Below, in pieces: positions 1-7,062 of a stretch of 8,238 nucleotides of DNA. Where the stretch lies: the NCBI GenBank assembly GCA_028095445.1, contig JAOHCJ010000027.1, forward strand, positions 1 to 8,238, written 5' to 3'. The notes under the pieces are model-generated. The model made no database searches and had not been told where the DNA came from. It saw nothing but the letters and a program-made list of their open reading frames with translations. The translations under genes and the position numbers were made by a program. The DNA is from Candidatus Pelagibacter sp. (GTDB lineage Bacteria; Pseudomonadota; Alphaproteobacteria; Pelagibacterales; Pelagibacteraceae). Numbering within the stretch: the first letter of the stretch is position 1; each line of letters opens with the position of its first letter.

Positions 1-444
1 ATAAAGTTCTAGAACTAAATCTTCTATGATTTTGTTAACTAAGTCTTTTTCGATGTTTGATTCATATTTTCTTAACTTAAATTTGTCTGAGTTATTATTA
101 AAACCAAAGCTTTCTGTTATAGTTTTGGAATTTATTATTTCATCTTTTTCATAAATTATAAAGTTACAAGTAATTACTATCTTATATGACTTAATATTAC
201 CTTTTGAGTCTTTAGCAGTCACTTCTTTTTTTTTTTCAGCTTCAATCTCAAGTTTATATTTTTTTATTCCGTCTGAATTTTGATATGTTTTTAAAGATCT
301 AGTTATTTGGTAAGTTAAATTATTTTTATTTTTAATCTCAATACCAACAATAGAAAACTTTGAGTCTTTTGAAGAAAATATAGGTTCGTAATTACAAGCA
401 GAAAGAAGAATAAACAAAAACAATATATGTAAATTTTTTTTCAT
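1..444 (-). CDS. lptE: LPS-assembly lipoprotein LptE, partial (C-terminus beyond left edge)
   Basis: Reading the minus strand from the ATG at 444-442 gives 148 codons without a stop to the window edge, so the gene is cut. The protein opens with a lipoprotein signal: MKKN, a hydrophobic stretch, then the lipobox LSAC with the acylated Cys at residue 17, followed by NYEPIF. LptE is the outer-membrane lipoprotein that plugs the LptD barrel and helps insert lipopolysaccharide. The remainder is a Lys-rich alpha/beta sequence with little conservation, as is usual for LptE, so the assignment rests on the lipobox, size, the downstream TYQITRSL-like region, and position. Its ATG overlaps the leuS stop by one base (TAATG), implying translational coupling. 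Gene order leuS-lptE-holA is known in alphaproteobacteria (recalled, not searched). An A11 run (226-236 on the plus strand) lies in the coding sequence. Another small envelope lipoprotein is the main alternative. Confidence 0.75.
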   Translation of the reverse strand, partial: MKKNLHILFLFILLSACNYEPIFSSKDSKFSIVGIEIKNKNNLTYQITRSLKTYQNSDGIKKYKLEIEAEKKKEVTAKDSKGNIKSYKIVITCNFIIYEKDEIINSKTITESFGFNNNSDKFKLRKYESNIEKDLVNKIIEDLVLELY

Positions 445-2999
445 TATTTTATTATTAGGTTTATTAATCTATTTTTAACATAAATATGTTTAAAGATAAC
501 CTTATTCTCTAAATTTTTTGCAACTTTTTCATCTTCCTTAATTTTCTCAAGAATGTCCTTTTCTTCTGTATTACTTTTAACTTTAATAATCGATCTTTTT
601 TTTCCATTAATCTGTATCACAATTTCAACTTCATTTTCTTCAAGATATTTTTTTTCATAGCTGGGCCATTTTTTCTCTTTTGGTAAATTTAAATCTTCCA
701 AACATTCGGAAATTAAATGAGGTATAAATGGATTCATTAATAAAAGTATTTTTGTATAAGATTCTTTTAATATTTGATTGTTTATATTTTTATTTACTTC
801 ATTGTTTAAAAAATTGTAGGTTTCATAAAAATTGGCAATAATTACGTTATAACTAAAATTTTCAATATTCTTTGAAACTTTTTCTATTAACGAGTTTGTA
901 AATTTCAAAAGTGAATGGTTAATTTTATCATCATTACTTGATAGATCTTTTTTATTTAATTTATCTTTTATTTTTAGATGAAGACTCCAAATCTTTTGTA
1001 TGAATTTAAAGGATGAATTTATACCTTGGTTTGACCATTGAATATCTTTTTCTGGTGGACTATCAGATAGTATAAAAAATCTTACAGCATCAGCTCCATA
1101 ATTTTTTACAATATCTTCCGGATCAATAGTATTCTTTTTGGACTTTGACATAGACTCGGCAGGGCCGACAGATATTATTTCTTTTGGATTGTCTTTTTTA
1201 TAGAATGTTTTTTTATCTTTTGTTTCAATTTCGTCTGGACTAAGCCAATTATTATTTTTATCTTTATAAGTTTCGTGACAAACCATACCTTGTGTAAATA
1301 GTCCTTTAAATGGCTCAGTCATATTTAACTTTTTATTTTTATAAGACAGTGCTTGCATAAAAAATCTAGAATAGAGAAGATGTAATATAGCGTGCTCAAC
1401 ACCCCCAATATATTGATCTACTGGCATCCAATAGTTGATTTCATCTATATCAAAACCATAGTCCTTTTTATCTGAGGAACAAAACCTTAAAAAATACCAC
1501 GATGAGTCAACAAATGTATCAAGGGTATCAGTTTCACGAGTACAATTTTCACCATTTATTGAAACTTTTTTCCAACTTGTTTGATGGTCTAAAGGGTTGC
1601 CCTGAGTATTCAGATCATCTATTACAGGAAGTATTACTGGTAAATTTTCGTCAGGAATTTTAACAATTTCATTTTTATCATTATAGGCTACTGGAATTGG
1701 ACACCCCCAATATCTTTGTCTTGAAACACCCCAATCTTTTAATCTAAAGTTTATTGTTTTTTTTCCTAATTTTTTTTCTTCTAAAATTTTAATTGTCTCA
1801 ATAATAGATTCCTCAGGAACCTTTAAGTCATTTAAGTATTTGGAATTGAATATTATTCCTGGACCAGTGTAGGCAGTTTCATTAATACTAAAATTTTGAT
1901 CTTCATCAAAAGGCTTAACTACTGGTTTAATTTGTAGAGCATATTTTTTTGCAAAATCTAGATCTCGTTGATCATGAGCAGGGCAACCAAATACTGCACC
2001 AAAGCCATAATCCATAAGAACAAAATTTGCAAAGTAAACAGGAACTTTTTGAGTAGGATCTAGTGGATTAAGTGCAAGTAAATCTGTTTTAAAACCAATT
2101 TTATCAGCTTGTGCAATAGACTCTTCAGTTGTACCTGTTTTGGTACAGCTTTTTTTAAAATCAATAAAATCTTTATTTTTTTCAAAATGTTTTGATATTG
2201 GATGGTCAGCTGATAATGCTAAAAAAGAAAAACCAAATAATGTATCTGGACGGGTAGTAAAACATTTTATTTCTTTAATTGGCAAAGTGCCCTCTATTTG
2301 AAATTTTACTTCACAACCAAAAGATTTGCCTATCCAATTTTTTTGCATTATTTTTACTTTATTTGGCCATTCTTTTAAATTATTTAATCCAGCTAATAAC
2401 TCTTCTGAAAATTTTGAAATATTAAAAAACCATTGATTAAGTTTTTTTCTTTCAACAGGCACTCCAGATCTCCAGCCTTTTCCATTAATAACTTGTTCGT
2501 TAGCTAAAACAGTTTGATCTATAGGGTCCCAATTGACATAATTTTCTTTTCTATAAACAAGACCTTTATCAAGAAGTTCTAAAAAAAATTGTTGTTGATG
2601 TTTATAATACTTTTCAGAACAAGTTGAAATTTCTTTAGACCAATCGATGGATAGACCTAGTTGTTTTAACTGGTGCTTCATGGTAGATATATTCTTTTCT
2701 GTCCAAGTTTTTGGATTTAAGTTGTTTTGTTTTGCAGCGTTTTCAGCAGGCATTCCAAAAGAATCCCAACCCATGGGGTGTAAAACATTAAAGCCTTGCA
2801 TAGCCTTGTACCTAGCCATAACATCACCGATAGTATAATTTCTGACGTGCCCCATATGAATTTTACCAGATGGGTAAGGAAACATTTCTAGACAATAAAA
2901 TTTTTTTTTATTTTTATCAATTTTAGAAAAGAAGTAATTTTTATCTTCCCAAAAACTCTGCCATTTTTTTTCTATTAATTTAAAGTTGTATCTATCCAT
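444..2999 (-). CDS. leuS: Leucyl-tRNA synthetase
   Basis: This class I aminoacyl-tRNA synthetase of 851 residues charges tRNA-Leu with leucine in the cytoplasm; the length is normal for bacterial LeuRS. The HIGH-type motif is HMGH at residues 48-51, preceded by PYPSGKI. The CP1 editing domain shows TTRPDT at 248-253 and GCPAHDQRD around 338-346, with the conserved editing Asp at 346, so proofreading should be intact. The Cys residues of the zinc-binding CP module are absent ([14 protein letters not shown], then GKGWRSG), as I recall for alphaproteobacteria. The KMSKS loop reads SMSKS at 616-620, so its first Lys is Ser. The C-terminal anticodon-binding and LeuRS-specific domain continues to the end. 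The start at 2999 fits the family N-terminus ([12 protein letters not shown]); no Shine-Dalgarno is seen in the AT-rich leader. It lies 65 nt downstream of the DUF3576 gene and overlaps lptE by one base. Confidence 0.98.
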   Translation of the reverse strand: MDRYNFKLIEKKWQSFWEDKNYFFSKIDKNKKKFYCLEMFPYPSGKIHMGHVRNYTIGDVMARYKAMQGFNVLHPMGWDSFGMPAENAAKQNNLNPKTWTEKNISTMKHQLKQLGLSIDWSKEISTCSEKYYKHQQQFFLELLDKGLVYRKENYVNWDPIDQTVLANEQVINGKGWRSGVPVERKKLNQWFFNISKFSEELLAGLNNLKEWPNKVKIMQKNWIGKSFGCEVKFQIEGTLPIKEIKCFTTRPDTLFGFSFLALSADHPISKHFEKNKDFIDFKKSCTKTGTTEESIAQADKIGFKTDLLALNPLDPTQKVPVYFANFVLMDYGFGAVFGCPAHDQRDLDFAKKYALQIKPVVKPFDEDQNFSINETAYTGPGIIFNSKYLNDLKVPEESIIETIKILEEKKLGKKTINFRLKDWGVSRQRYWGCPIPVAYNDKNEIVKIPDENLPVILPVIDDLNTQGNPLDHQTSWKKVSINGENCTRETDTLDTFVDSSWYFLRFCSSDKKDYGFDIDEINYWMPVDQYIGGVEHAILHLLYSRFFMQALSYKNKKLNMTEPFKGLFTQGMVCHETYKDKNNNWLSPDEIETKDKKTFYKKDNPKEIISVGPAESMSKSKKNTIDPEDIVKNYGADAVRFFILSDSPPEKDIQWSNQGINSSFKFIQKIWSLHLKIKDKLNKKDLSSNDDKINHSLLKFTNSLIEKVSKNIENFSYNVIIANFYETYNFLNNEVNKNINNQILKESYTKILLLMNPFIPHLISECLEDLNLPKEKKWPSYEKKYLEENEVEIVIQINGKKRSIIKVKSNTEEKDILEKIKEDEKVAKNLENKVIFKHIYVKNRLINLIIK

Positions 3000-3064
3000 A
3001 AAAATTATAAAATTTAGTATTAAAAATTAGTAATACATTAATAACAAATTATTATTTTAAATTT

Positions 3065-3646
3065 TTAATTTTTTTTAACAGGGTACTCCCCACTTTTCTT
3101 TCTTGTTTTTTTTAGATCAGCAGTTTTGAGTTTTGCAGCCTTTTTTAATATAGCTAATTTAATTTCACTGGCTATATTACTTTCAAGAAGGGATGTTGCG
3201 CACACATCATTCACACATTTTTTTTCGTGTAAGATTATATCTAAACCATCTGCTCTTATTTCATTGGATAAAAACATAACCGTAATTTTTATTGAATCTT
3301 TTGAATTATTTTCAGAAAACCAATCTGTAATAATGATCCCCCCTCCATAATCAGCGTTAACCAAAGGTATAAAATCTAAAACATCTAAAGAAGCTCTCCA
3401 CATAGGGTTTGAAGAAGCAAAATCAAAAGTGCCACCTTTCTTATTTAAAGCGTTCGATAATCTAAAACCTCTTCCTTCCTCTAGATTTCTTTTCCTTTTT
3501 TCTGCATCATTTATTGGTGTTTTTCTAGAATCTACAGGCTTGTAAATCCCACATGAGCTAATGGAAATTGAGAGAAATAGAAAAAAAAGAATTTGAAAAA
3601 TTCTTTTTGTAAATAAATCTTTTTTTAAATTCATGGAAAATTTCAT
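3065..3646 (-). CDS. DUF3576 domain lipoprotein
   Basis: This 193-residue protein has a basic N-terminus, a hydrophobic segment at about residues 16-30 and a lipobox ending ISSC with Cys32, so it is probably a lipid-anchored envelope protein. The conserved DUF3576 core is visible: a GxRL-containing stretch near 60, NPMWRASLDVLDFIPL from about 80, then GGGIIITDWF at 101-110, and a strand around ITVMFLSNEIRADGL (121-135). The family is largely restricted to alphaproteobacteria and its function is unknown; linkage to leuS and lptE, and the lipoprotein signal, suggest an envelope role (inference). Cys144 and Cys149 (CVNDVC) could form a disulfide in the periplasm. Two ATG codons are possible, at 3646 and four codons later at 3634; neither has a clear ribosome binding site. 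It is divergent from the porin gene and heads the presumed leuS-lptE transcription unit. Confidence 0.85.
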   Translation of the reverse strand: MKFSMNLKKDLFTKRIFQILFFLFLSISISSCGIYKPVDSRKTPINDAEKRKRNLEEGRGFRLSNALNKKGGTFDFASSNPMWRASLDVLDFIPLVNADYGGGIIITDWFSENNSKDSIKITVMFLSNEIRADGLDIILHEKKCVNDVCATSLLESNIASEIKLAILKKAAKLKTADLKKTRKKSGEYPVKKN

Positions 3647-3712
3647 ATTTTTGATATATATATGTGTTTTTAAACAATTAGGTGATTAAATTTGCATAAT
3701 ATCACAAAAATC

Positions 3713-3730
3713 TGTTGTAATATTGCAACA
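3713..3730. promoter_or_regulatory. 18-bp near-perfect palindrome, candidate operator
   Basis: TGTTGTAATATTGCAACA reads the same on both strands apart from one mismatched pair (T at 3718 against G at 3725), centred between 3721 and 3722. It lies about 114 bp upstream of the porin ATG and 67 bp upstream of the DUF3576 ATG. The size and symmetry fit the binding site of a dimeric helix-turn-helix regulator. No hairpin-plus-U-tract follows, so a terminator is unlikely. Which regulator, and whether it acts on the porin, the lipoprotein operon or both, cannot be read from the sequence. Confidence 0.4.
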
Positions 3731-3823
3731 TTTTGTAAAATAAATGTCAATAATATCAATAAATAGTGCAAAATCAGCTATTCTTAAATAGTTTCCAATT
3801 ATTCATATATGAAAATTAATAAT

Positions 3824-3830
3824 AAAGGAG
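3824..3830 (+). promoter_or_regulatory. Strong Shine-Dalgarno that sets the porin start
   Basis: AAAGGAG lies 5 nt before the ATG at 3836. It is the only canonical ribosome binding site I see correctly spaced from a start codon in this window. It supports starting the porin at 3836 rather than at the in-frame ATG at 3809, which has no such site and would place nine hydrophilic residues before the signal peptide. Confidence 0.8.
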
Positions 3831-3835
3831 AAATT

Positions 3836-4864
3836 ATGAATAACTTTAAAAAAATAGGTGTAACAGCTTTAGCTGGTTCTCTTATGTCAATCTCAGCAGT
3901 TTCAGCTGGTGAAGTGGCAGTATCAGGAACAGCAGAAGTTACTTACACTACTAACGGTGCTGCCATGACTGGTAACCCTATGGGTATGAAGAACAACATT
4001 ACTTTCAGTGGTTCAGGAGATGTTAACGGTAACGCAGTATCTTACACAACAACTATGTCTGACTCAGGTGCGTCAACTGTTTCTACTCTATTAACAGTAG
4101 ATATGGGTGCTATGGGACTTGTAGGTATTGATCAAGGTATGGGTTCATTTGGTGTTGATACAGCAGATGATTCTATTTTACCTACTGCCTACGAAGAGCC
4201 TTCTCACGGTGGTGGAACTGGTTCACTAGGTCAATCTGGATCTTCAAACGTAATTGGTTACAAAAATACGTTTGCAGGTATTAGCTTGAACTTAGAGTAT
4301 AACCCAGACTACTCATTAGAAGATAACGCAGATGGTGCTTTCTCAGGAACAAGAACTGATGACAGTACTACGACAAGTACTAATGAAGCTACTGAGTCAT
4401 CTCAAAAAGGATCTTCATTGAACTACGTTTTATCAATGGCTCCAATGGATGGTTTAACTATCGGTCTTGGTGCTGGTAAAACTGAAGGTAACATTCAGAC
4501 TACTGGTTCACCAGATGCTAAAGAAGCACTTGGTTACGTTAAATACGTATCAGGTCCAGTTTCTGTTGGTTATTTCCAAACTGAGTCTCAAAGCAATGGA
4601 TTAGGTGCTGACGGCCTTGTAGCTGAAGGTTACTCAATCGCTTTTGCAGTAAACGACAGTTTATCTATTTCGTATGCTGAAAGAGAAGTTGAAGTAGACG
4701 ATGGTGATACTGTTAATGGTACTGAAGATAATACAGGTATCATGGCTTCGTACACTATGGGTGGTGCTTCATTGAGAATAGCTCACAACGAACACGACGC
4801 TAAAGGTGGTGTAGTTGGAACTAACTCTGATAATACTGAAGTTTCTTTAGTATTAGCATTCTAA
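3836..4864 (+). CDS. Outer-membrane porin (SAR11-type, beta-barrel)
   Basis: The product is 342 residues from the chosen start. It has a classic signal peptide (MNNFKKIGVTALAGSL, then SISAVSA) with probable cleavage after Ala24 before GEVAVSG. The mature part is rich in Gly, Ser, Thr, Asp and Glu with short alternating amphipathic strands, for example SVGYFQT, YSIAFAV and LSISYAE, as in Gram-negative porins. It ends in EVSLVLAF, a terminal-Phe signal for barrel insertion by the BAM machinery. Acidic loops such as EVEVDDGDTVNGTEDN suggest a negatively charged surface. The likely role is diffusion of small hydrophilic solutes across the outer membrane; specificity is not readable. It is a stand-alone gene with its own leader, strong Shine-Dalgarno and terminator. 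Its codon choice (many GGT, AAC, TAC, GTT) and higher GC differ from its neighbours, consistent with high expression rather than transfer. TAA is followed by in-frame TAG and TAA. Confidence 0.88.
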   Translation: MNNFKKIGVTALAGSLMSISAVSAGEVAVSGTAEVTYTTNGAAMTGNPMGMKNNITFSGSGDVNGNAVSYTTTMSDSGASTVSTLLTVDMGAMGLVGIDQGMGSFGVDTADDSILPTAYEEPSHGGGTGSLGQSGSSNVIGYKNTFAGISLNLEYNPDYSLEDNADGAFSGTRTDDSTTTSTNEATESSQKGSSLNYVLSMAPMDGLTIGLGAGKTEGNIQTTGSPDAKEALGYVKYVSGPVSVGYFQTESQSNGLGADGLVAEGYSIAFAVNDSLSISYAEREVEVDDGDTVNGTEDNTGIMASYTMGGASLRIAHNEHDAKGGVVGTNSDNTEVSLVLAF

Positions 4865-4883
4865 TAGTAAAAGTTAAATTTTT

Positions 4884-4915
4884 AAAAAGGCCTCCTAAAT
4901 GGGGGCCTTTTTTTT
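4884..4915. terminator. Strong intrinsic terminator, probably bidirectional
   Basis: An A5 run and GGCCTCC (4889-4895), a 5-nt loop TAAAT, then GGGGGCC (4901-4907) followed by a T8 run form a 7-bp GC-rich stem with one G-U pair, extended by A-U pairs. It begins 19 nt after the porin stop. The T tract runs into the stop codon of the convergent sulfotransferase gene (TAA on the minus strand at 4916-4914). Because an A tract precedes the stem, the minus-strand transcript also has a hairpin followed by U residues, so the element can serve both genes. Confidence 0.9.
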
Positions 4916-6491
4916 ATTTGGATAATTTTGAAAACAATTCGTTAAGTTCTAACTTATAATCTTCAGACAAATTAAGAGAAGTCTTGTAAATTTTTTGCCT
5001 AGCTTGTGCTACACTTAAAGTTTTAATAGGCTTTTTATTTTGATGAAAATCTAAGCACCCACTTTCCCAATTTAAACCACAAGCATTAATAATAGATTTT
5101 GTTTGATTTTCTTGATCATTGATTAAAGATTCATACTTTACATCAAAAATATAACCTGGAAATAAATTGTGCCAAAATTTCATAAGGTCACTATAAAGAT
5201 TATAATAAGTAGCTAATTCACTTTGATTGTAAGTCCAACCAAGATCATTACCTGGAAAAAGATTTTTATAAATAGATAAACAATTCTCCTCAGGATTTCT
5301 GTGACAATGAATGATTTTAGCATTAGGAAAAACAATCTTGATAAAACCTATCCAAAGAAAATTTAAAGGGTTTTTGTCTGTTAAAAATTTTTCATTTGAT
5401 TTAAAATTTAATAAGTAGTCTTGATACTGTTTTTTCCATTCTTCAAAATTAGTGGTTTTTACAGTATCTGGAGTTAATTTTTTTTGAGGAGAATCTAAAT
5501 TAAAAAAGCTATCTTTAATTATGTTAGCTAGAGTGAATAATTCTCCAGCTCCAAAAACTTTTGAATGTGAAGAAATGATTTGTTCAACTAGAGTAGTTCC
5601 AGAGCGAGGCATACCTAAGATAAAAATTAAATTTTTATCATTTGCTTCGTAATTATTTTTTAAGCGTTCTAAATCTAAGTCTTTAAATGTATTTTTAATT
5701 TTACTAAAAATTTGAATTTCATCTTCAATATGAAATTTTAAGTTATCTCGCTTTATTTTATTACCTTCTGAAATGAACTTTATAGAAAGATTTTTATCTC
5801 CAATTTTTTCATAGGCTAACCCTATTGCAAAGTGAAGATTGTATAAATTTACAGTATTCAAATTTGAGTCTTTATTTTTAACTTTTCGAAGCATATTTTC
5901 TAAGTGAGACTTGTCTTTTTTATAATCGATCATCTTACTTAATAATGAGTCTGCGGGTGTAAAGTTTGTATTTAATTCTAAACATTTGTTTGCGTGAAAA
6001 ATTGATTGTTCAAACTTACCTATAGCTTGTAAAATAAATGCTTTGTTGAAGTGTATGCCAAAGTTATTATTATCAATTTCTATAGCTTTATCGTACAAAG
6101 TAATTGCTTCATCAACTAGATTTAAATCATTTTTTAGATTTCCATAATTAAATAAACCTAAAAAATGATTTGGATTAATCTCTAAAATTTTTTTATAAAG
6201 TTCTTCTGCCGATTTAAAGTCATTATCGGCCTTATATGTATTGGCTAGATTTAATCTTAAGTCTAAAGATGTTGCATCAACCAGCAGTCCCTTAAGAAAT
6301 ATATCTTTTGCTTTATTAAATCTTTTTTGTCTCTGAAATGATATTCCTATAATATTATATAAAGCTACAAATTCTGGTTTCTTCTTTAAAAGGATTTTAC
6401 TTTTTTGAATTACAATTTCGTATTTACCTATATTAAAATAATTTTTAATTTTTTTTACTTCATTTTTAAAATGTAAATTTTTGTCTATCAT
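4914..6491 (-). CDS. TPR-repeat sulfotransferase family protein
   Basis: The 525-residue protein has two parts. Residues about 10-250 are tetratricopeptide repeats (for example NIIGISFQRQKRFNKAKDIF, and AEELYKKILEINPN at 96-108), a protein-interaction scaffold. Residues about 285-520 are a sulfotransferase domain: the 5'-phosphosulfate-binding loop GMPRSGTT at 293-300 followed by LVEQIISSH, the strand-plus-loop TDKNPLNF at 371-378, and the 3'-phosphate-binding segment IIHCHRNPEENCLSIY with Arg398 and Ser406. Members transfer a sulfonate group from PAPS to a hydroxyl or amine of a protein, lipid or carbohydrate; the acceptor here is unknown. There is no signal peptide, so it should act in the cytoplasm. 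TPR-sulfotransferase fusions are frequent in marine alphaproteobacteria as I recall. The ATG follows the upstream stop by one base (TAAAATG), so it is probably co-translated with the ThiE-like gene. The stop abuts the shared terminator. Confidence 0.9.
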   Translation of the reverse strand: MIDKNLHFKNEVKKIKNYFNIGKYEIVIQKSKILLKKKPEFVALYNIIGISFQRQKRFNKAKDIFLKGLLVDATSLDLRLNLANTYKADNDFKSAEELYKKILEINPNHFLGLFNYGNLKNDLNLVDEAITLYDKAIEIDNNNFGIHFNKAFILQAIGKFEQSIFHANKCLELNTNFTPADSLLSKMIDYKKDKSHLENMLRKVKNKDSNLNTVNLYNLHFAIGLAYEKIGDKNLSIKFISEGNKIKRDNLKFHIEDEIQIFSKIKNTFKDLDLERLKNNYEANDKNLIFILGMPRSGTTLVEQIISSHSKVFGAGELFTLANIIKDSFFNLDSPQKKLTPDTVKTTNFEEWKKQYQDYLLNFKSNEKFLTDKNPLNFLWIGFIKIVFPNAKIIHCHRNPEENCLSIYKNLFPGNDLGWTYNQSELATYYNLYSDLMKFWHNLFPGYIFDVKYESLINDQENQTKSIINACGLNWESGCLDFHQNKKPIKTLSVAQARQKIYKTSLNLSEDYKLELNELFSKLSK

Positions 6492-6492
6492 T

Positions 6493-7062
6493 TTAATATT
6501 TATTTATTAGAGATTTCATTGACCTATAGTTATCTTTAATTAGTGAAATTGAGGCAAAACCATAAGATTTTGTTAAATTCAGTTTTTTAATATTATTGGC
6601 ATTTATTCCTCCTAATGCAATAACTTTTTTTTTTGTTTGGTTTGCTAGAAGATTAAATCTATTGATACCTAAAATTTTCTTTTTATCTTTAGTTAAAAAA
6701 AGGGGAGATAAAAAAATTAAATCTACACCTTGTTTTTCTTTTATTCTAATTTCTTCATAATTGTGTGCTGAACCTAATAGTATAAAATTTTTTCTTAATT
6801 TTTTTTTACCAGTTATGTCTCTATTAAATGAAGGTATATAAGCGCCATCAAGCTTTAGTTTAATTGCTAACTTGATATTATTTGATATGTAGAATTTTCT
6901 ATTATGCTTTTTGCAATCTTCTTTTATTTTTAGTACTTCGTTATAAATATTTTTATTATTATAATTACGGTAAATTATTGCAATCTTTTTATCCAGTTTT
7001 CTAATATAATCTTTTTTAAATTCACTTATAAAATAAAAAACTTTTGGTAATAAAATATGCAT
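6493..7062 (-). CDS. Thiamine phosphate synthase/TenI family protein, divergent
   Basis: This 189-residue protein shows the ThiE/TenI TIM-barrel pattern in shortened form. FYFISE (9-14) corresponds to the first strand (LYLITD in ThiE), IIYRNYN (29-35) to the QLREK strand, FYISNNIKLAIKLKLDGAYIP (57-77) to INDR...GADGVHLGQ, FILLGSAHNYEE (93-104) to IGxSxH, GVDLIFLSPLF (112-122) to GADYxxxGPxFPT, and VIALGGIN (147-154) to the phosphate-binding GGI loop. ThiE joins HMP pyrophosphate and thiazole phosphate into thiamine phosphate; TenI is a thiazole tautomerase. Several ThiE substrate residues are missing: Gln and Lys of QLREK, the Arg of NDR and the HxGQ motif. Classical ThiE activity is therefore doubtful; a TenI-like or altered role is likelier. 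Its start codon abuts the divergent yggS start in ATGCAT, so its promoter must lie inside yggS. It precedes the sulfotransferase gene by 1 nt. Confidence 0.75.
   Translation of the reverse strand: MHILLPKVFYFISEFKKDYIRKLDKKIAIIYRNYNNKNIYNEVLKIKEDCKKHNRKFYISNNIKLAIKLKLDGAYIPSFNRDITGKKKLRKNFILLGSAHNYEEIRIKEKQGVDLIFLSPLFLTKDKKKILGINRFNLLANQTKKKVIALGGINANNIKKLNLTKSYGFASISLIKDNYRSMKSLINKY
7005..7010 (+). promoter_or_regulatory. Possible -10 box for yggS inside the ThiE-like gene
   Basis: TATAAT is a perfect -10 hexamer 46 nt upstream of the yggS ATG, embedded in the opposite-strand coding sequence. No good -35 sits at 16-18 bp (TTGCAA at 6978-6983 is 21 bp away). In such AT-rich DNA chance hits are common, so this is only a candidate, but yggS has no intergenic space and needs a promoter in this stretch. 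Confidence 0.25.

Larger units (their letters stand above)
3647..3835. promoter_or_regulatory. Divergent intergenic control region of the porin and DUF3576-leuS units
   Basis: This 189-bp stretch between two divergent starts is by far the longest non-coding DNA in the window, so both promoters should lie here. It is almost pure AT with scattered TTGTAA/TTGCAA motifs (3715, 3723, 3733). I could not find a convincing -35/-10 pair with 16-18 bp spacing on either strand. Possible -10-like hexamers for the porin are TATTCT at 3779-3784 and TAAATA at 3785-3790, neither with a good -35. The stretch contains the palindrome at 3713-3730 and a 9-bp direct repeat, listed separately, and ends in the porin Shine-Dalgarno. 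Confidence 0.6.

Noticed and set aside
2647..2838. Plus-strand open frame of 63 codons opposite leuS
   Set aside because: It lies wholly antisense to conserved LeuRS sequence near the HIGH region, has no ribosome binding site, and has a composition that simply mirrors leuS.
3000..3064. TATAAT on the minus strand (3009-3004) as a leuS promoter
   Set aside because: It ends 4 nt before the start codon with no -35 at suitable distance, so it is probably a chance match in AT-rich DNA; leuS may be transcribed with the DUF3576 gene.
3126..3350. Plus-strand open frame of 74 codons opposite the DUF3576 gene
   Set aside because: It is antisense to the conserved DUF3576 core and lacks a ribosome binding site or any recognisable domain.
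3809..3835. In-frame ATG at 3809 as porin start
   Set aside because: It would add nine polar residues before the signal peptide and lacks a ribosome binding site, whereas AAAGGAG sits 5 nt before the ATG at 3836.
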